This document shows positions 47,186 to 55,776 of a stretch of 64,000 nt of DNA, piece by piece. The notes beneath the pieces are model-generated. The model saw only the letters and a list, made by a program, of their open reading frames with translations. It was not told the DNA's origin and did not search any database. The first letter of the stretch is position 1. Each line of letters opens with the position of its first letter. Source of the DNA: RPQJ01 sp963793675 (lineage in GTDB: Bacteria > Pseudomonadota > Gammaproteobacteria > Steroidobacterales > Steroidobacteraceae); contig CAWCBA010000010.1 of assembly GCA_963793675.1 (NCBI GenBank), forward strand, positions 124,001-188,000, given 5' to 3'. The translations under genes were made by a program, and so were the position numbers.

Positions 47186-48258
47186 GCGAACACCGCGGCG
47201 CGTTGACCGCCGAAGGCGAGCTGTACCCGTCGCCGCGCCGCGCCCTCGACTACCTGGAGAACGATCCGCCGGAGCCCGGCTGCGCCATCGAGATCGGCGC
47301 GGGTCTGCGCTGGGCGCGCATTCCGCTGCCGATGGAGTTGAACCACATCAACGTGTGGCTGCTGCGGCACGACGACGGCTGGATGCTGGTGGATACGGGC
47401 CTCGCCGACGATGTCTGCCGTGAGGCGTGGCACAGTCTCGAGGCGCGCGAGCTCGAAGGTCGCGCGCTGCGCCGGATTTTCATCACGCACGATCATCCGG
47501 ACCACATGGGTCTCTCGCGCTGGCTGCACGAGCGTCACGGCGCGCCCGTGTGGATGTCCGCGATCGGACACCGTTCGACCGGCGGCTACCTGGCTGCGTC
47601 GCCGGACGCATTGCGCGAGCAGCAGCACGCGTTCGTCACCGCGCACGGCATGGAAATCGAGCTCGAGGCGCTGCGACAGGCCTCGGGCAGGGAACACGGC
47701 GCCTGGTATGGCGGCCTGCCGCCCCTGGCGCGTGCGGCGGCCGGCGGCGAGCGGGTACACGCCGCAGGTCGCGACTGGGACATCATCGAGACCAGCGGTC
47801 ATTGCCGCGGCCACCTGTGCCTGTATGACGCGCAGGACGAGGTCCTGATCGCCGGCGACCAGGTCCTGCCCACGATCTCGCCCAACGTGAGCGTGCTGCC
47901 GTCGCGGCCGGACGCGAACCCGCTGCAGGAATTCCTGGACTCGCTCGCGCTGCTGGAAAAGTGCGCGCCGGCAACGCTGGTCCTGCCGTCGCACGGCCGG
48001 CCGTTCCGCGGGCTGCATCGCCGCATCCACGTGCTGCGCTCGCACCATCTGGAGCAGCTGGGAAACCTGCGCGAGGCCTGCCGCGAACCCAAGACCGCGT
48101 ACGACCTGTTGCCGGTCATGTACGGGCGCCCGCTGCGCGGTTACCACCGGTTCCTGGCGCTGGGTGAAACGGTCGCCCACCTGAATTACCTTTGGCATAC
48201 CGGCGAACTCGCGCGTACCGTGGACGATGCCGGCCGCATCCACTTCGTGGCTGGCTGA
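47182..48258 (+). CDS. Metallo-beta-lactamase-fold hydrolase
   Basis: A predicted metal-dependent hydrolase of 358 residues. The zinc motif THDHPDHMG is at 102-110; further ligands are likely His in SGHCRGH, Asp in IAGDQ and His in PSHGRP. The C-terminal helical extension (about 280-350) with LREACREPKTAYDLLPVMY resembles the winged-helix tail of the LACTB2/glyoxalase-II-like group. Substrate unknown. It overlaps lnt by four bases and precedes nfeD. Confidence 0.88.
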   Translation: MSEHRGALTAEGELYPSPRRALDYLENDPPEPGCAIEIGAGLRWARIPLPMELNHINVWLLRHDDGWMLVDTGLADDVCREAWHSLEARELEGRALRRIFITHDHPDHMGLSRWLHERHGAPVWMSAIGHRSTGGYLAASPDALREQQHAFVTAHGMEIELEALRQASGREHGAWYGGLPPLARAAAGGERVHAAGRDWDIIETSGHCRGHLCLYDAQDEVLIAGDQVLPTISPNVSVLPSRPDANPLQEFLDSLALLEKCAPATLVLPSHGRPFRGLHRRIHVLRSHHLEQLGNLREACREPKTAYDLLPVMYGRPLRGYHRFLALGETVAHLNYLWHTGELARTVDDAGRIHFVAG

Positions 48259-48268
48259 GGAAGCGAAC

Positions 48269-48712
48269 ATGGACTTTTCCACGACGACGATCTGGTGGGT
48301 GCTGGCCGGGGTCGCCGTCGCCGTCGAACTGGCCACGGGCACCTTCTACCTGCTGATGCTGGCGCTCGGCCTGGCGGCCGGGGCGATCGCGAGCCACATG
48401 GGCTTCAGCGGGCCGCTGCAGGTCGCCGCCGCGGCGGCGGTTGGCGGAGGCGCCACCGGGTTCTGGTACTGGCGCCGCGCGCGCGAGGCTCCGACGCTGC
48501 CTGCGGCCAGCAACCGCGACGTCAATCTCGACATCGGCGAGCGCGTGTTCGTGCAGGAATGGGCGGCGAACGGGACGGCGCAGGTGCAGTATCGAGGCTC
48601 GCCGTGGGAAGCGCGACTGGCGCCGGGTGCGCCGGCCGCTGCCGGCGAGCACGTCGTGAGCGCAGTGGAAGGCAACTGGCTCGTGCTCGAACCCGCTGCC
48701 CCGCGGCAATGA
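48269..48712 (+). CDS. NfeD-like membrane protein, short form
   Basis: 147 residues. Two or three hydrophobic helices (about 8-70) are followed by a C-terminal OB-fold (LDIGERVFVQEWAANGTAQVQYRGSPW), the short NfeD architecture. These proteins are usually encoded beside an SPFH/stomatin partner, as here, and are thought to act with it in the membrane. The ATG at 48269 follows GAGGAAGCG, 10 bases after the upstream stop. Confidence 0.9.
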   Translation: MDFSTTTIWWVLAGVAVAVELATGTFYLLMLALGLAAGAIASHMGFSGPLQVAAAAAVGGGATGFWYWRRAREAPTLPAASNRDVNLDIGERVFVQEWAANGTAQVQYRGSPWEARLAPGAPAAAGEHVVSAVEGNWLVLEPAAPRQ

Positions 48713-48754
48713 CCGACGCAGCAATCGACTCAAGGAAAAGGGACGGACTGATCA

Positions 48755-49661
48755 ATGGAAATCGCACTGGTACTCGCAGTCATCGCGATCATCTTCGTCG
48801 ATACAGACGATCAAGATCGTGCCGCAGCAGCACGCGTGGGTGGTGGAGCGGCTCGGCAAGTACGACCGCACGCTGACGCCCGGCCTGAGCTTCGTCGTGC
48901 CGTTCATCGAGCGCGTCGCGTACAAGCACTCGCTCAAGGAAGTGCCGCTCGACGTGCCGAGCCAGGTCTGCATCACCCGGGACAACACGCAGCTGCAGGT
49001 CGACGGCATCATCTACTTCCAGGTCACTGACCCGATGCGGGCGAGCTACGGCTCGAGCAACTACGTGCTCGCGATCACCCAGCTGGCGCAGACGCTGCTG
49101 CGCTCCGTGATCGGCAAGATGGAACTCGACAAGACGTTCGAGGAGCGCGACGCGATCAATGCGTCGGTGGTGAGCGCGCTCGACGAGGCGGCCGGCAACT
49201 GGGGCGTCAAGGTCCTGCGCTACGAGATCAAGGACCTGACGCCGCCGCAGGAGATCCTGCGCGCGATGCAGGCGCAGATCACGGCCGAGCGCGAGAAGCG
49301 CGCACTGATCGCGGCCTCGGAAGGTCGCAAGCAGGAACAGATCAACATCGCCACCGGCGAACGCGAAGCCTACATCGCGCGCTCCGAGGGCCAGCGGCAG
49401 GCCGAGATCAACAAGGCGCAGGGCGAAGCGTCCGCGATCGTGGCGGTGGCCGAGGCGACCGCGGATGCGATCCGCAAGGTGGCCCAGTCGATCCAGGCGC
49501 CGGGCGGCGAGCAGGCGGTGCAGCTCAAGGTGGCCGAGAAGGCCGTCGAGGCCTATGCGCAGCTGGCGCAGAAGAACAACACCATGATCGTGCCGGGCAA
49601 CATGACCGAGGTTGCGACGCTGATCGGCACCGCGATGGCGCTGATGAAGGGCAAGGGGTAG
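48755..49661 (+). CDS. SPFH/stomatin-family membrane protein (frame broken)
   Basis: A band-7 protein of the QmcA/YbbK type, about 301 residues repaired. The N-terminal helix MEIALVLAVIAIIFV is joined, after removal of one G at about 48800, to IQTIKIVPQQHAWVVERLGKYDRTL, the classic start of the SPFH domain. A long charged helix (QAQITAEREKRALIAASEGRKQEQ) follows. It pairs with nfeD immediately upstream. Confidence 0.92.
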
Positions 49662-49722
49662 GGGAGGAAGGCCAGGAAGGGTTGCTTACTTTCGTTCCTC
49701 CCCCTTCCATGCCCCGTCCAGT
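49662..49722. repeat. Short GGAAGG inverted repeat before leuS
   Basis: AGGGGAGGAAGGCCAGGAAGGG (about 49658-49682 region) is followed after about 15 bases by TTCCTCCCCCTTCC (about 49695-49709). A smaller member of the family at 19871 and 53856. It fills most of the 97-base gap between the SPFH gene and leuS; the hairpin could end the SPFH transcript. Confidence 0.6.
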
Positions 49723-49758
49723 ATCCTAGGCAGTCACCCTTCCGCTGCCCGGTCGACC

Positions 49759-52344
49759 ATGCAGGAACGCTACGAACCATCCGTCCTCGAGCCGCAAGCC
49801 CAGGCTTTCTGGGATGGCAACGGCAGCTTTGCCGTTGCCGAGGACCCGTCCCGGCCGAAGTACTACTGTCTCTGCATGTTCCCGTACCCGAGCGGGCGCC
49901 TGCACATGGGTCACGTTCGCAACTACACGATCGGCGACGTGATCACGCGCTACATGCGCATGCAGGGATACAACGTGCTGCAGCCGATGGGCTGGGACGC
50001 GTTCGGCCTGCCTGCCGAGAACGCCGCGATGGCGAACGGCGTACCGCCTGCGAGGTGGACGTACGACAACATCGCGTACATGAAGCGGCAGCTGAAGTCG
50101 CTCGGCTTCGGCATCGACTGGTCGCGTGAAGTCGCGACCTGCAAGCCCGACTACTACCGCTGGAACCAGTGGCTGTTCCTGCGCATGCTCGAGCACGGCA
50201 TCGCCTATCGCAAGACCGGCACGGTCAACTGGGACCCGGTGGACCAGACCGTGCTCGCCAACGAGCAGGTGATCGACGGCCGCGGCTGGCGCACCGGCGC
50301 GCTGGTCGAGAAGCGCGAGATCCCGATGTATTACCTCGGCATCACCAAGTACGCCGACGACCTGCTCGGCGCGCTCAGCGACATGCCGGGCTGGCCCGAG
50401 CGCGTGCGGCTGATGCAGGAAAACTGGATCGGGCGCTCCGAGGGTCTCGAGATCGAGTTTGAAGTCGAGGGCGGCGGCACGCTCGGCATCTATACCACCC
50501 GTCCGGACACGCTGCTCGGCGTCACCTACATGGCCGTCGCGGCTGAGCACCCGCTGGCGCAGCGCGCCGCGCGGGACAATCCCGACCTGCAGCAGTTCAT
50601 CGCTGAATGCCAGCGCAACGGAGTTACCGAGGCTGCGCTCGAAACGATGCAGAAGCGCGGCATGCCGCTCGGCATCAACGCCATCCACCCGATCAGCGGC
50701 GATCGCGTCCCGGTCTGGGTCGCGAACTTCGTGCTGATGGGTTACGGCACGGGCGCGGTGATGGCGGTGCCTGCGCACGACCAGCGCGACTACGAGTTCG
50801 CGCGCCGCTACGGCCTGCGCATCCACCAGGTCGTGCAGCCGGCAGACGGCTCGCTCGCCCATATCGACCAGGAGGCGTACCTGGAACACGGCACGCTGAT
50901 CAACTCCGGGCAGTTCGACGGCCTCAACTTCGACGAAGCGTTCGACGCGTTCGCGAAGCTGTTCGAGGCGCAGGGGCGCGGCAGGCGTCGCGTGAACTTC
51001 CGGCTGCGCGACTGGGGCATTTCGCGCCAGCGCTACTGGGGCTGCCCGATCCCGCTGATCCACTGCGGCGACTGCGGGGTGCAGGCCGTGCCGGACGACC
51101 AGCTGCCGGTCGTGCTGCCCGAAGAACTCGTGCCGGATGGCAGCGGCAATCCGCTCGGCAAGCACGCGAAGTTCCTGGATTGCCAGTGCCCGAAGTGCGG
51201 CAAGCCGGCACGCCGCGAGACGGACACGATGGATACGTTCGTCGACTCGTCCTGGTACTACTTCCGTTTCGCCAGCGCGAACAACGAGCGCGCGATGGTG
51301 GACGGGCGCGCGCAGTACTGGATGCCCGTGGACCAGTACATCGGCGGCATCGAGCACGCGATCCTGCACCTGCTGTATTCGCGCTTCTGGACGCGCGTGA
51401 TGCGGGATCTCGGCCTCACCACGGTGGTGGAGCCGTTCGCCAACCTGCTGACGCAGGGCATGGTGCTCAACGAGATCTACCTGCGGAAGCCGGCCGAAGG
51501 TCGCATCCAGTACTTCAGCCCGGCGGACGTCGACGTCCAGCTGGACGAGAAGGGCGCGCGCATCGGCGCGACTTTGCGCGCCGACGGCCTGCCCGTGGAA
51601 GCGGCCGGCATCGGCACGATGTCGAAGTCGAAGAACAACGGCGTCGACCCGCAGTCGCTGGTCGAGACCTACGGCGCGGACACCGCGCGGCTGTTCATGA
51701 TGTTCGCGGCCCCGCCCGAGCAGTCGCTCGAGTGGAGCGATGAGGGCGTCGAAGGCGCGTTCCGCTTCATGAAGCGGCTGTGGAAGGCGGTGCACCAGCA
51801 CGTGCAGGGTGGTCCGCCCGAGGCAGCCCTCGATACCGGCGCGCTTTCGCCTGCGCAGCGCGACATCCGGCGCCAGGCGCACGAGACCTTACGCAAGATC
51901 TCGCACGACATCGGCACCCGGCGCACGTTCAACACCGCCATCGCCGCGGTGATGGAGTTCATGAACGCGCTCGCGAAGTTCGATGACCGCAGCGCGCAGG
52001 GCCGCGCCGTAACGCAGGAAGCCCTGGAAATCGTGGTGCTGGGTTTGTCGCCGGTCGTGCCGCACGCCTGCCACGCGTTGTGGCACGAGCTGGGTCACGC
52101 GGGCGCGGTCATCGACGAGCGCTGGCCCCAGGTCGATGCCAGCGCCCTGGTTCGCGACGCGATCGAGGTGGTCGTGCAGGTGAACGGCAAGCTGCGGGGG
52201 CGCGTCACGGTGCCGGCGGGCGCCGATGAGGCGACCGTGCGCGAGGCGGCCCTGGCCGACGAGGGCGTGCTCAGGTACGTCGAGGGCAAGCCGATCCGCA
52301 AGTTCGTTTACGTGCGCGGCAAGCTCGCGAACGTCGTGGTATGA
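49759..52344 (+). CDS. leuS: Leucyl-tRNA synthetase
   Basis: Class I synthetase that charges tRNA-Leu; 861 residues, unbroken. The HIGH motif is HMGH (49-52) in PYPSGRLHMGHVRNYT. The CP1 editing domain (TTRPDTLLGVTYMAVAAEHP, with the fidelity-related TRPD) is present. The KMSKS loop is MSKSK at 621-625. The bacterial leucine-specific zinc knuckle (CGDCGV ... CQCPKCGK) is seen. It overlaps lptE (ATGA). Confidence 0.99.
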   Translation: MQERYEPSVLEPQAQAFWDGNGSFAVAEDPSRPKYYCLCMFPYPSGRLHMGHVRNYTIGDVITRYMRMQGYNVLQPMGWDAFGLPAENAAMANGVPPARWTYDNIAYMKRQLKSLGFGIDWSREVATCKPDYYRWNQWLFLRMLEHGIAYRKTGTVNWDPVDQTVLANEQVIDGRGWRTGALVEKREIPMYYLGITKYADDLLGALSDMPGWPERVRLMQENWIGRSEGLEIEFEVEGGGTLGIYTTRPDTLLGVTYMAVAAEHPLAQRAARDNPDLQQFIAECQRNGVTEAALETMQKRGMPLGINAIHPISGDRVPVWVANFVLMGYGTGAVMAVPAHDQRDYEFARRYGLRIHQVVQPADGSLAHIDQEAYLEHGTLINSGQFDGLNFDEAFDAFAKLFEAQGRGRRRVNFRLRDWGISRQRYWGCPIPLIHCGDCGVQAVPDDQLPVVLPEELVPDGSGNPLGKHAKFLDCQCPKCGKPARRETDTMDTFVDSSWYYFRFASANNERAMVDGRAQYWMPVDQYIGGIEHAILHLLYSRFWTRVMRDLGLTTVVEPFANLLTQGMVLNEIYLRKPAEGRIQYFSPADVDVQLDEKGARIGATLRADGLPVEAAGIGTMSKSKNNGVDPQSLVETYGADTARLFMMFAAPPEQSLEWSDEGVEGAFRFMKRLWKAVHQHVQGGPPEAALDTGALSPAQRDIRRQAHETLRKISHDIGTRRTFNTAIAAVMEFMNALAKFDDRSAQGRAVTQEALEIVVLGLSPVVPHACHALWHELGHAGAVIDERWPQVDASALVRDAIEVVVQVNGKLRGRVTVPAGADEATVREAALADEGVLRYVEGKPIRKFVYVRGKLANVVV

Positions 52345-52829
52345 ACGGCTTGCGCGCGATGCTTGCGCCGCTCGTCGCTGCAGTCCTGCTGGCGGGCTGC
52401 GGCTTCCACCTGCAGGGAAGCGGCTCGCTGCCAGAGGGGATGCACAAGTTCTACCTGATCACGGCCGACGAGGTCACGCCCTTTGCGGTGGAGCTGCGCC
52501 GAGCCATCGAGCGCTCAGGCGGCCAGCTGACGGGCACGTCGGCGGAAGCGGACACGGTCGTGCGTATCCAGCGCGATCGGAGCGGGCGGCGCGTGCTCTC
52601 GGTCTCCGCGAGAAACACGCCGCAGGAATACGAGATCTTCTATTCGATCGGGTACTCGGTGGACCGCGGCGGCAAGGAGGTGCTCGAATTGCAGCCGCTC
52701 GAGATGGTCCGCAACCTGAGCTTCGACCAGACGCAGCTGCTCGCGAAGGACCGCGAGGAGGCCATCATCCGCGAGGCGATGGCACGCGATCTCGCCGTGC
52801 TGGTGACGCGCCGGCTGGAGTCGCTCTAA
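52341..52829 (+). CDS. lptE: LPS-assembly lipoprotein LptE
   Basis: The outer-membrane lipoprotein that plugs the LptD barrel and helps insert LPS. It has 162 residues. Signal peptide and lipobox end at C20 (LLAGC), followed by GFHLQGSGSLP, the family start. It overlaps leuS, the usual arrangement. holA normally follows; here a reversed pip gene intervenes. Confidence 0.93.
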   Translation: MNGLRAMLAPLVAAVLLAGCGFHLQGSGSLPEGMHKFYLITADEVTPFAVELRRAIERSGGQLTGTSAEADTVVRIQRDRSGRRVLSVSARNTPQEYEIFYSIGYSVDRGGKEVLELQPLEMVRNLSFDQTQLLAKDREEAIIREAMARDLAVLVTRRLESL

Positions 52830-52847
52830 CCGGTTCGAATCGATGCC

Positions 52848-53807
52848 TCAGCGCGCGAATCGGTCGGTCGCCGACACGAGCTCGTGCGTGTTGCCAGCCT
52901 CGAGCGCCGAATGTCCCGCGTCGGGGACGACGCGGAAGTCGGCTTCCGGCCATGCCTTGTGCAAGTCCCACGCACTGCGCATCGGGCACACGACGTCGTA
53001 GCGGCCCTGCACGATCACGGCCGGGATGTCGCGGATCCTGCGCACGCCCCGCAACAGCTGGTTCTCGTTGTTGAAAAAGCCCTGGTTGACGAAGTAATGG
53101 CACTCGATGCGGGCCACGGCGATCGCGAAGTCATCGGAATTCCAGGCGGCGATGTTCTGTTCGTTGACCAGCAGGTAACTCGTCGCGGCCTCCCACTCGG
53201 CCCACGCCTTGGCGGCCTTGAGTTGCACCGCACGGCTGCGGCTGGTCAGCCGCTTGTAAAAGGCGCCGACCAGGTCGCCGCGTTCCGCCTGCGGAATCGC
53301 TGCAATGTAGTTGGCCCAGTGATCCGGGAAGATGGCGCTCGCGCCGTGCTGGTAAAACCAGTGGATCTCCCAGTCGCGCAGCATGAAGATGCCGCGCAGC
53401 ACGAGCTCGGTCACGCGTTTCGGGTGTGCCTGCGCGTAGGCGAGCGACAACGTCGAGCCCCACGAGCCGCCGAACACCAGCCAGCGCTCGACGCCTAAGT
53501 GCTTGCGCAGTGCTTCCATGTCGGCGACGAGGTGCTGCGTGGTGTTGTCGACCAGGCTCGCGTGCGGCTTGCTGCGGCCGCAGCCGCGCTGGTCGAACAG
53601 CACGATCCGGTACTTGCGCGGATCGAAGAAGCGGCGGGACGACTCGCCCGCGCCTGCCCCGGGTCCGCCGTGCACGAACACGGCCGGCTTCCCCTGCGGG
53701 TTGCCGCATTCTTCCCAGTAGATCTCGTGTTCCGACGAGACGCGCAGCCAGCCGCTGCGGTACGGTTTGATGGCGGGGTACAGGGTGCGGCGGGCGGAGG
53801 AGGCCAT
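52848..53807 (-). CDS. pip: Proline iminopeptidase, alpha/beta hydrolase family S33
   Basis: Releases N-terminal proline from peptides. It has 319 residues. The oxyanion motif HGGPG is at 46-50, the nucleophile S115 is in GGSWGS, and D271 and H299 complete the triad. The ATG at 53807 (MASSARRTLYPAIKPYRSG) is the family start; reading further upstream runs into a repeat. It lies between lptE and holA on the opposite strand. A -10 box TATATT (forward 53840-53845) lies upstream. Confidence 0.95.
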   Translation of the reverse strand: MASSARRTLYPAIKPYRSGWLRVSSEHEIYWEECGNPQGKPAVFVHGGPGAGAGESSRRFFDPRKYRIVLFDQRGCGRSKPHASLVDNTTQHLVADMEALRKHLGVERWLVFGGSWGSTLSLAYAQAHPKRVTELVLRGIFMLRDWEIHWFYQHGASAIFPDHWANYIAAIPQAERGDLVGAFYKRLTSRSRAVQLKAAKAWAEWEAATSYLLVNEQNIAAWNSDDFAIAVARIECHYFVNQGFFNNENQLLRGVRRIRDIPAVIVQGRYDVVCPMRSAWDLHKAWPEADFRVVPDAGHSALEAGNTHELVSATDRFAR

Positions 53808-53839
53808 GGGCGGATTCCGTGACAGCGGACAATGCGGGG

Positions 53840-54021
53840 AATATAGCGTAGAGGACGGGGCAGGAAGGGCAGGAAGGGCTGGAAGGGCAGGAAGGTCGGG
53901 AAGGCCAGGAAGGGGTTGGTCGGATCGCAGCGCCACTCCTCGCGCGCGCAGCACGCCTTGGACCAACTCGTTCTGCGCCTTCCTGGCCTTCCTGCCCTTC
54001 CTCCCCCTTCCCCTCTATAAT
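53840..54021. repeat. GGAAGG inverted-repeat element between divergent pip and holA promoters
   Basis: The left arm (about 53856-53918) is six 9-base units such as GGAAGGGCA and ends AAGGGGTTGGTC. The right arm starts GACCAA (53961) and continues with CCTTCCTG-like units (53976-54013). The loop of about 35 bases is GC-rich. At the outer left is TATATT on the minus strand (53840-53845, pip); at the outer right is TATAAT on the plus strand (54016-54021, holA side). The repeat arms therefore occupy the places where both -35 boxes should be. Confidence 0.75.
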
Positions 54022-54030
54022 CCTGCGCAC

Positions 54031-54096
54031 ATGCCGAGCCACAACCAGGCACTCCAACAGCCGCGGATCCCCGCCGCAGGCCCATCCGCCCCGTGA
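54031..54096 (+). CDS. Possible 21-residue leader peptide coupled to holA
   Basis: ATG 54031 opens a 21-codon frame (MPSHNQALQQPRIPAAGPSA, then P) that ends at TGA 54094-54096, overlapping the holA GTG (GTGA). The ATG is 15 bases after the first base of a perfect TATAAT (54016), so the message would be nearly leaderless. holA itself has no ribosome binding site, so coupling through this frame is plausible. No homolog is recognised; it could be chance. Confidence 0.35.
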   Translation: MPSHNQALQQPRIPAAGPSAP

Positions 54097-55109
54097 GAAC
54101 GACCCCGGATTCCTTCCAGACGGCGCTGACCAGGGGTCCGCTGCCGCGCGTCTGCCTCATCACCGGCGTCGAACCCCTGCTGATCGACGAAGCCGCGACG
54201 GCGCTGCGTGCCAGGGCGCGTGCAGACGGTTACGGCGACCGCGAGGTCCATTTCATCGAGCGTGGTTTCGACTGGGACGCGCTGCTCATGGATGCGAACA
54301 GCCTCTCGCTCTTCGCCAACCTGCGGCTGATCGAACTCAAGCTGCGCAATGCTCCCGACGCCGGCGCGTCGAAAAACCTGGTCAGGCTCGTGGCAGCACC
54401 TCCGGCCGACACCGTGCTGCTCGTCACCGGCGAACTCGAGCCGAGGCAGCAGAAGTCGGCGTGGGTCAACGAGTTCGAGCGGCAGGGCACGGTGGTCGTC
54501 GCACCGCCGATGACGCGCGAGCGCCTGCCCGAATGGATCATGCGCCGTCTGCAGCGGCACGGCGTCACGCTCGAGCCGGAAGCTGCGCAGGTGCTCGCAG
54601 ACCGGGTCGAAGGCAACCTGCTTGCCGCGCAGCAGGAGATCGAGCGCATCGCCTTGCTCAAGCCCGGTTCGACGCTGGGCGCCGACGTTGTTGCGGAACT
54701 GGTCGCCGACAACGCCCGCTACGACGTGTTCGAGTTGTCGACCGCGGCGTTCCTTGGCAACGCGCCACGCGCGCTTCGCATCCTCGACGGCCTGCGCAGC
54801 GAAGGTCGCGAGCCGCCGCTGATCCTCTGGGCCTTGCTCAACGACCTGCGCGCCGTCTCGCGTGTGCTGCAACGCGAACCGAACGACCGCAACATTGACG
54901 GCATCTTCCGCGCGGAGCAGGTCTGGGGCAGCCGACAGGGGCCGATCAAGGTCGCCCTCAAACGATTGCGCCGCGCCGACATCGATTCGCTGCTCACCGC
55001 CGCCGCGCGCGCCGATCGTGTCGCGAAGGGCAGCCTGCGCGGCGAACCCTGGGTAGAGATCACCGGACTGGTCGCACGCATCGCCGGCGTGAAGCTCGCG
55101 GCCGCATGA
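54093..55109 (+). CDS. holA: DNA polymerase III delta subunit
   Basis: The clamp-loader subunit that opens the beta ring. It has 338 residues. The N-terminal domain has ALTRGPLPRVCLITGVEPLLIDEAATALR, and the later HolA regions (WVNEFERQGTVVVAPPMT..., LPEWIMRRL, EGNLLAAQQEIERIALL) match the family. The start is GTG 54093. It overlaps nadD (ATGA). Confidence 0.94.
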   Translation: MRTTPDSFQTALTRGPLPRVCLITGVEPLLIDEAATALRARARADGYGDREVHFIERGFDWDALLMDANSLSLFANLRLIELKLRNAPDAGASKNLVRLVAAPPADTVLLVTGELEPRQQKSAWVNEFERQGTVVVAPPMTRERLPEWIMRRLQRHGVTLEPEAAQVLADRVEGNLLAAQQEIERIALLKPGSTLGADVVAELVADNARYDVFELSTAAFLGNAPRALRILDGLRSEGREPPLILWALLNDLRAVSRVLQREPNDRNIDGIFRAEQVWGSRQGPIKVALKRLRRADIDSLLTAAARADRVAKGSLRGEPWVEITGLVARIAGVKLAAA

Positions 55110-55774
55110 CGGCAAGGTTTTCCAGCGCACCGCTCGGCGTCTTCGGCGGCACGTTCGACCCGATCCACTTCGGCCACCTGCGCACCGCGTTCGAAGTTCT
55201 GCAGGCCGTGGGCCTGAGCGAAGTGCGTTTCGTGCCGGCCGGCGATCCGCCCCATCGCGATCCGCCGCAGGTCGATGCCGCGCGACGCCTCGAATTCGTG
55301 CGCGCGGCCGTGGCCGACCAGCCGGGGTTCGTGGTCGACGATCGCGAGGTTCGACGCGCAGGTCGTTCGTACAGCGTGCTTACGCTGGCCGAACTGCGGT
55401 CGGAGCTGCCGGACACGCCGTTGTGCCTCATCGTCGGCATGGACGCGTTCCTCGGCTTGCCGACATGGCACCGCTGGACGGAGCTGCTCGAATTCGCGCA
55501 CGTCGTGGTTGCTCCGCGCCCCGGTTGGGTGGTGCCGAGTTCAGGCGTGCTGGGCGACCTGCTGGCCGCGCGCGGTGCCGATGCGGCCGGGACTTTGCAC
55601 AATGCGCTTGCGGGGCGCATCCTGATCCAGCCCGTGACGCAACTCGAAATTTCATCCACGGAATTGCGCGACCTGCTCGCCGCCGGCCGCGATCCCCGCT
55701 ACCTGGTCCCCGATCCCGTACGCGCGCTGATCCGCGCGACGCACAGCTATTCCGTTCCCCAACCCACGAGGTGA
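55106..55774 (+). CDS. nadD: Nicotinate-nucleotide adenylyltransferase
   Basis: Makes deamido-NAD from nicotinate mononucleotide and ATP. It has 222 residues. The nucleotidyltransferase motif GGTFDPIHFGH is at 14-24 and the second ATP motif ISSTELR lies near 190. It sits between holA and rsfS, the standard order. Confidence 0.97.
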   Translation: MTARFSSAPLGVFGGTFDPIHFGHLRTAFEVLQAVGLSEVRFVPAGDPPHRDPPQVDAARRLEFVRAAVADQPGFVVDDREVRRAGRSYSVLTLAELRSELPDTPLCLIVGMDAFLGLPTWHRWTELLEFAHVVVAPRPGWVVPSSGVLGDLLAARGADAAGTLHNALAGRILIQPVTQLEISSTELRDLLAAGRDPRYLVPDPVRALIRATHSYSVPQPTR

Positions 55775-55776
55775 GC

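Noticed and set aside
19871..54013. CRISPR array suggested by regularly spaced repeats
   Set aside because: The units are 7-9 bases, contiguous with no unique spacers, and there are no cas genes in the window.
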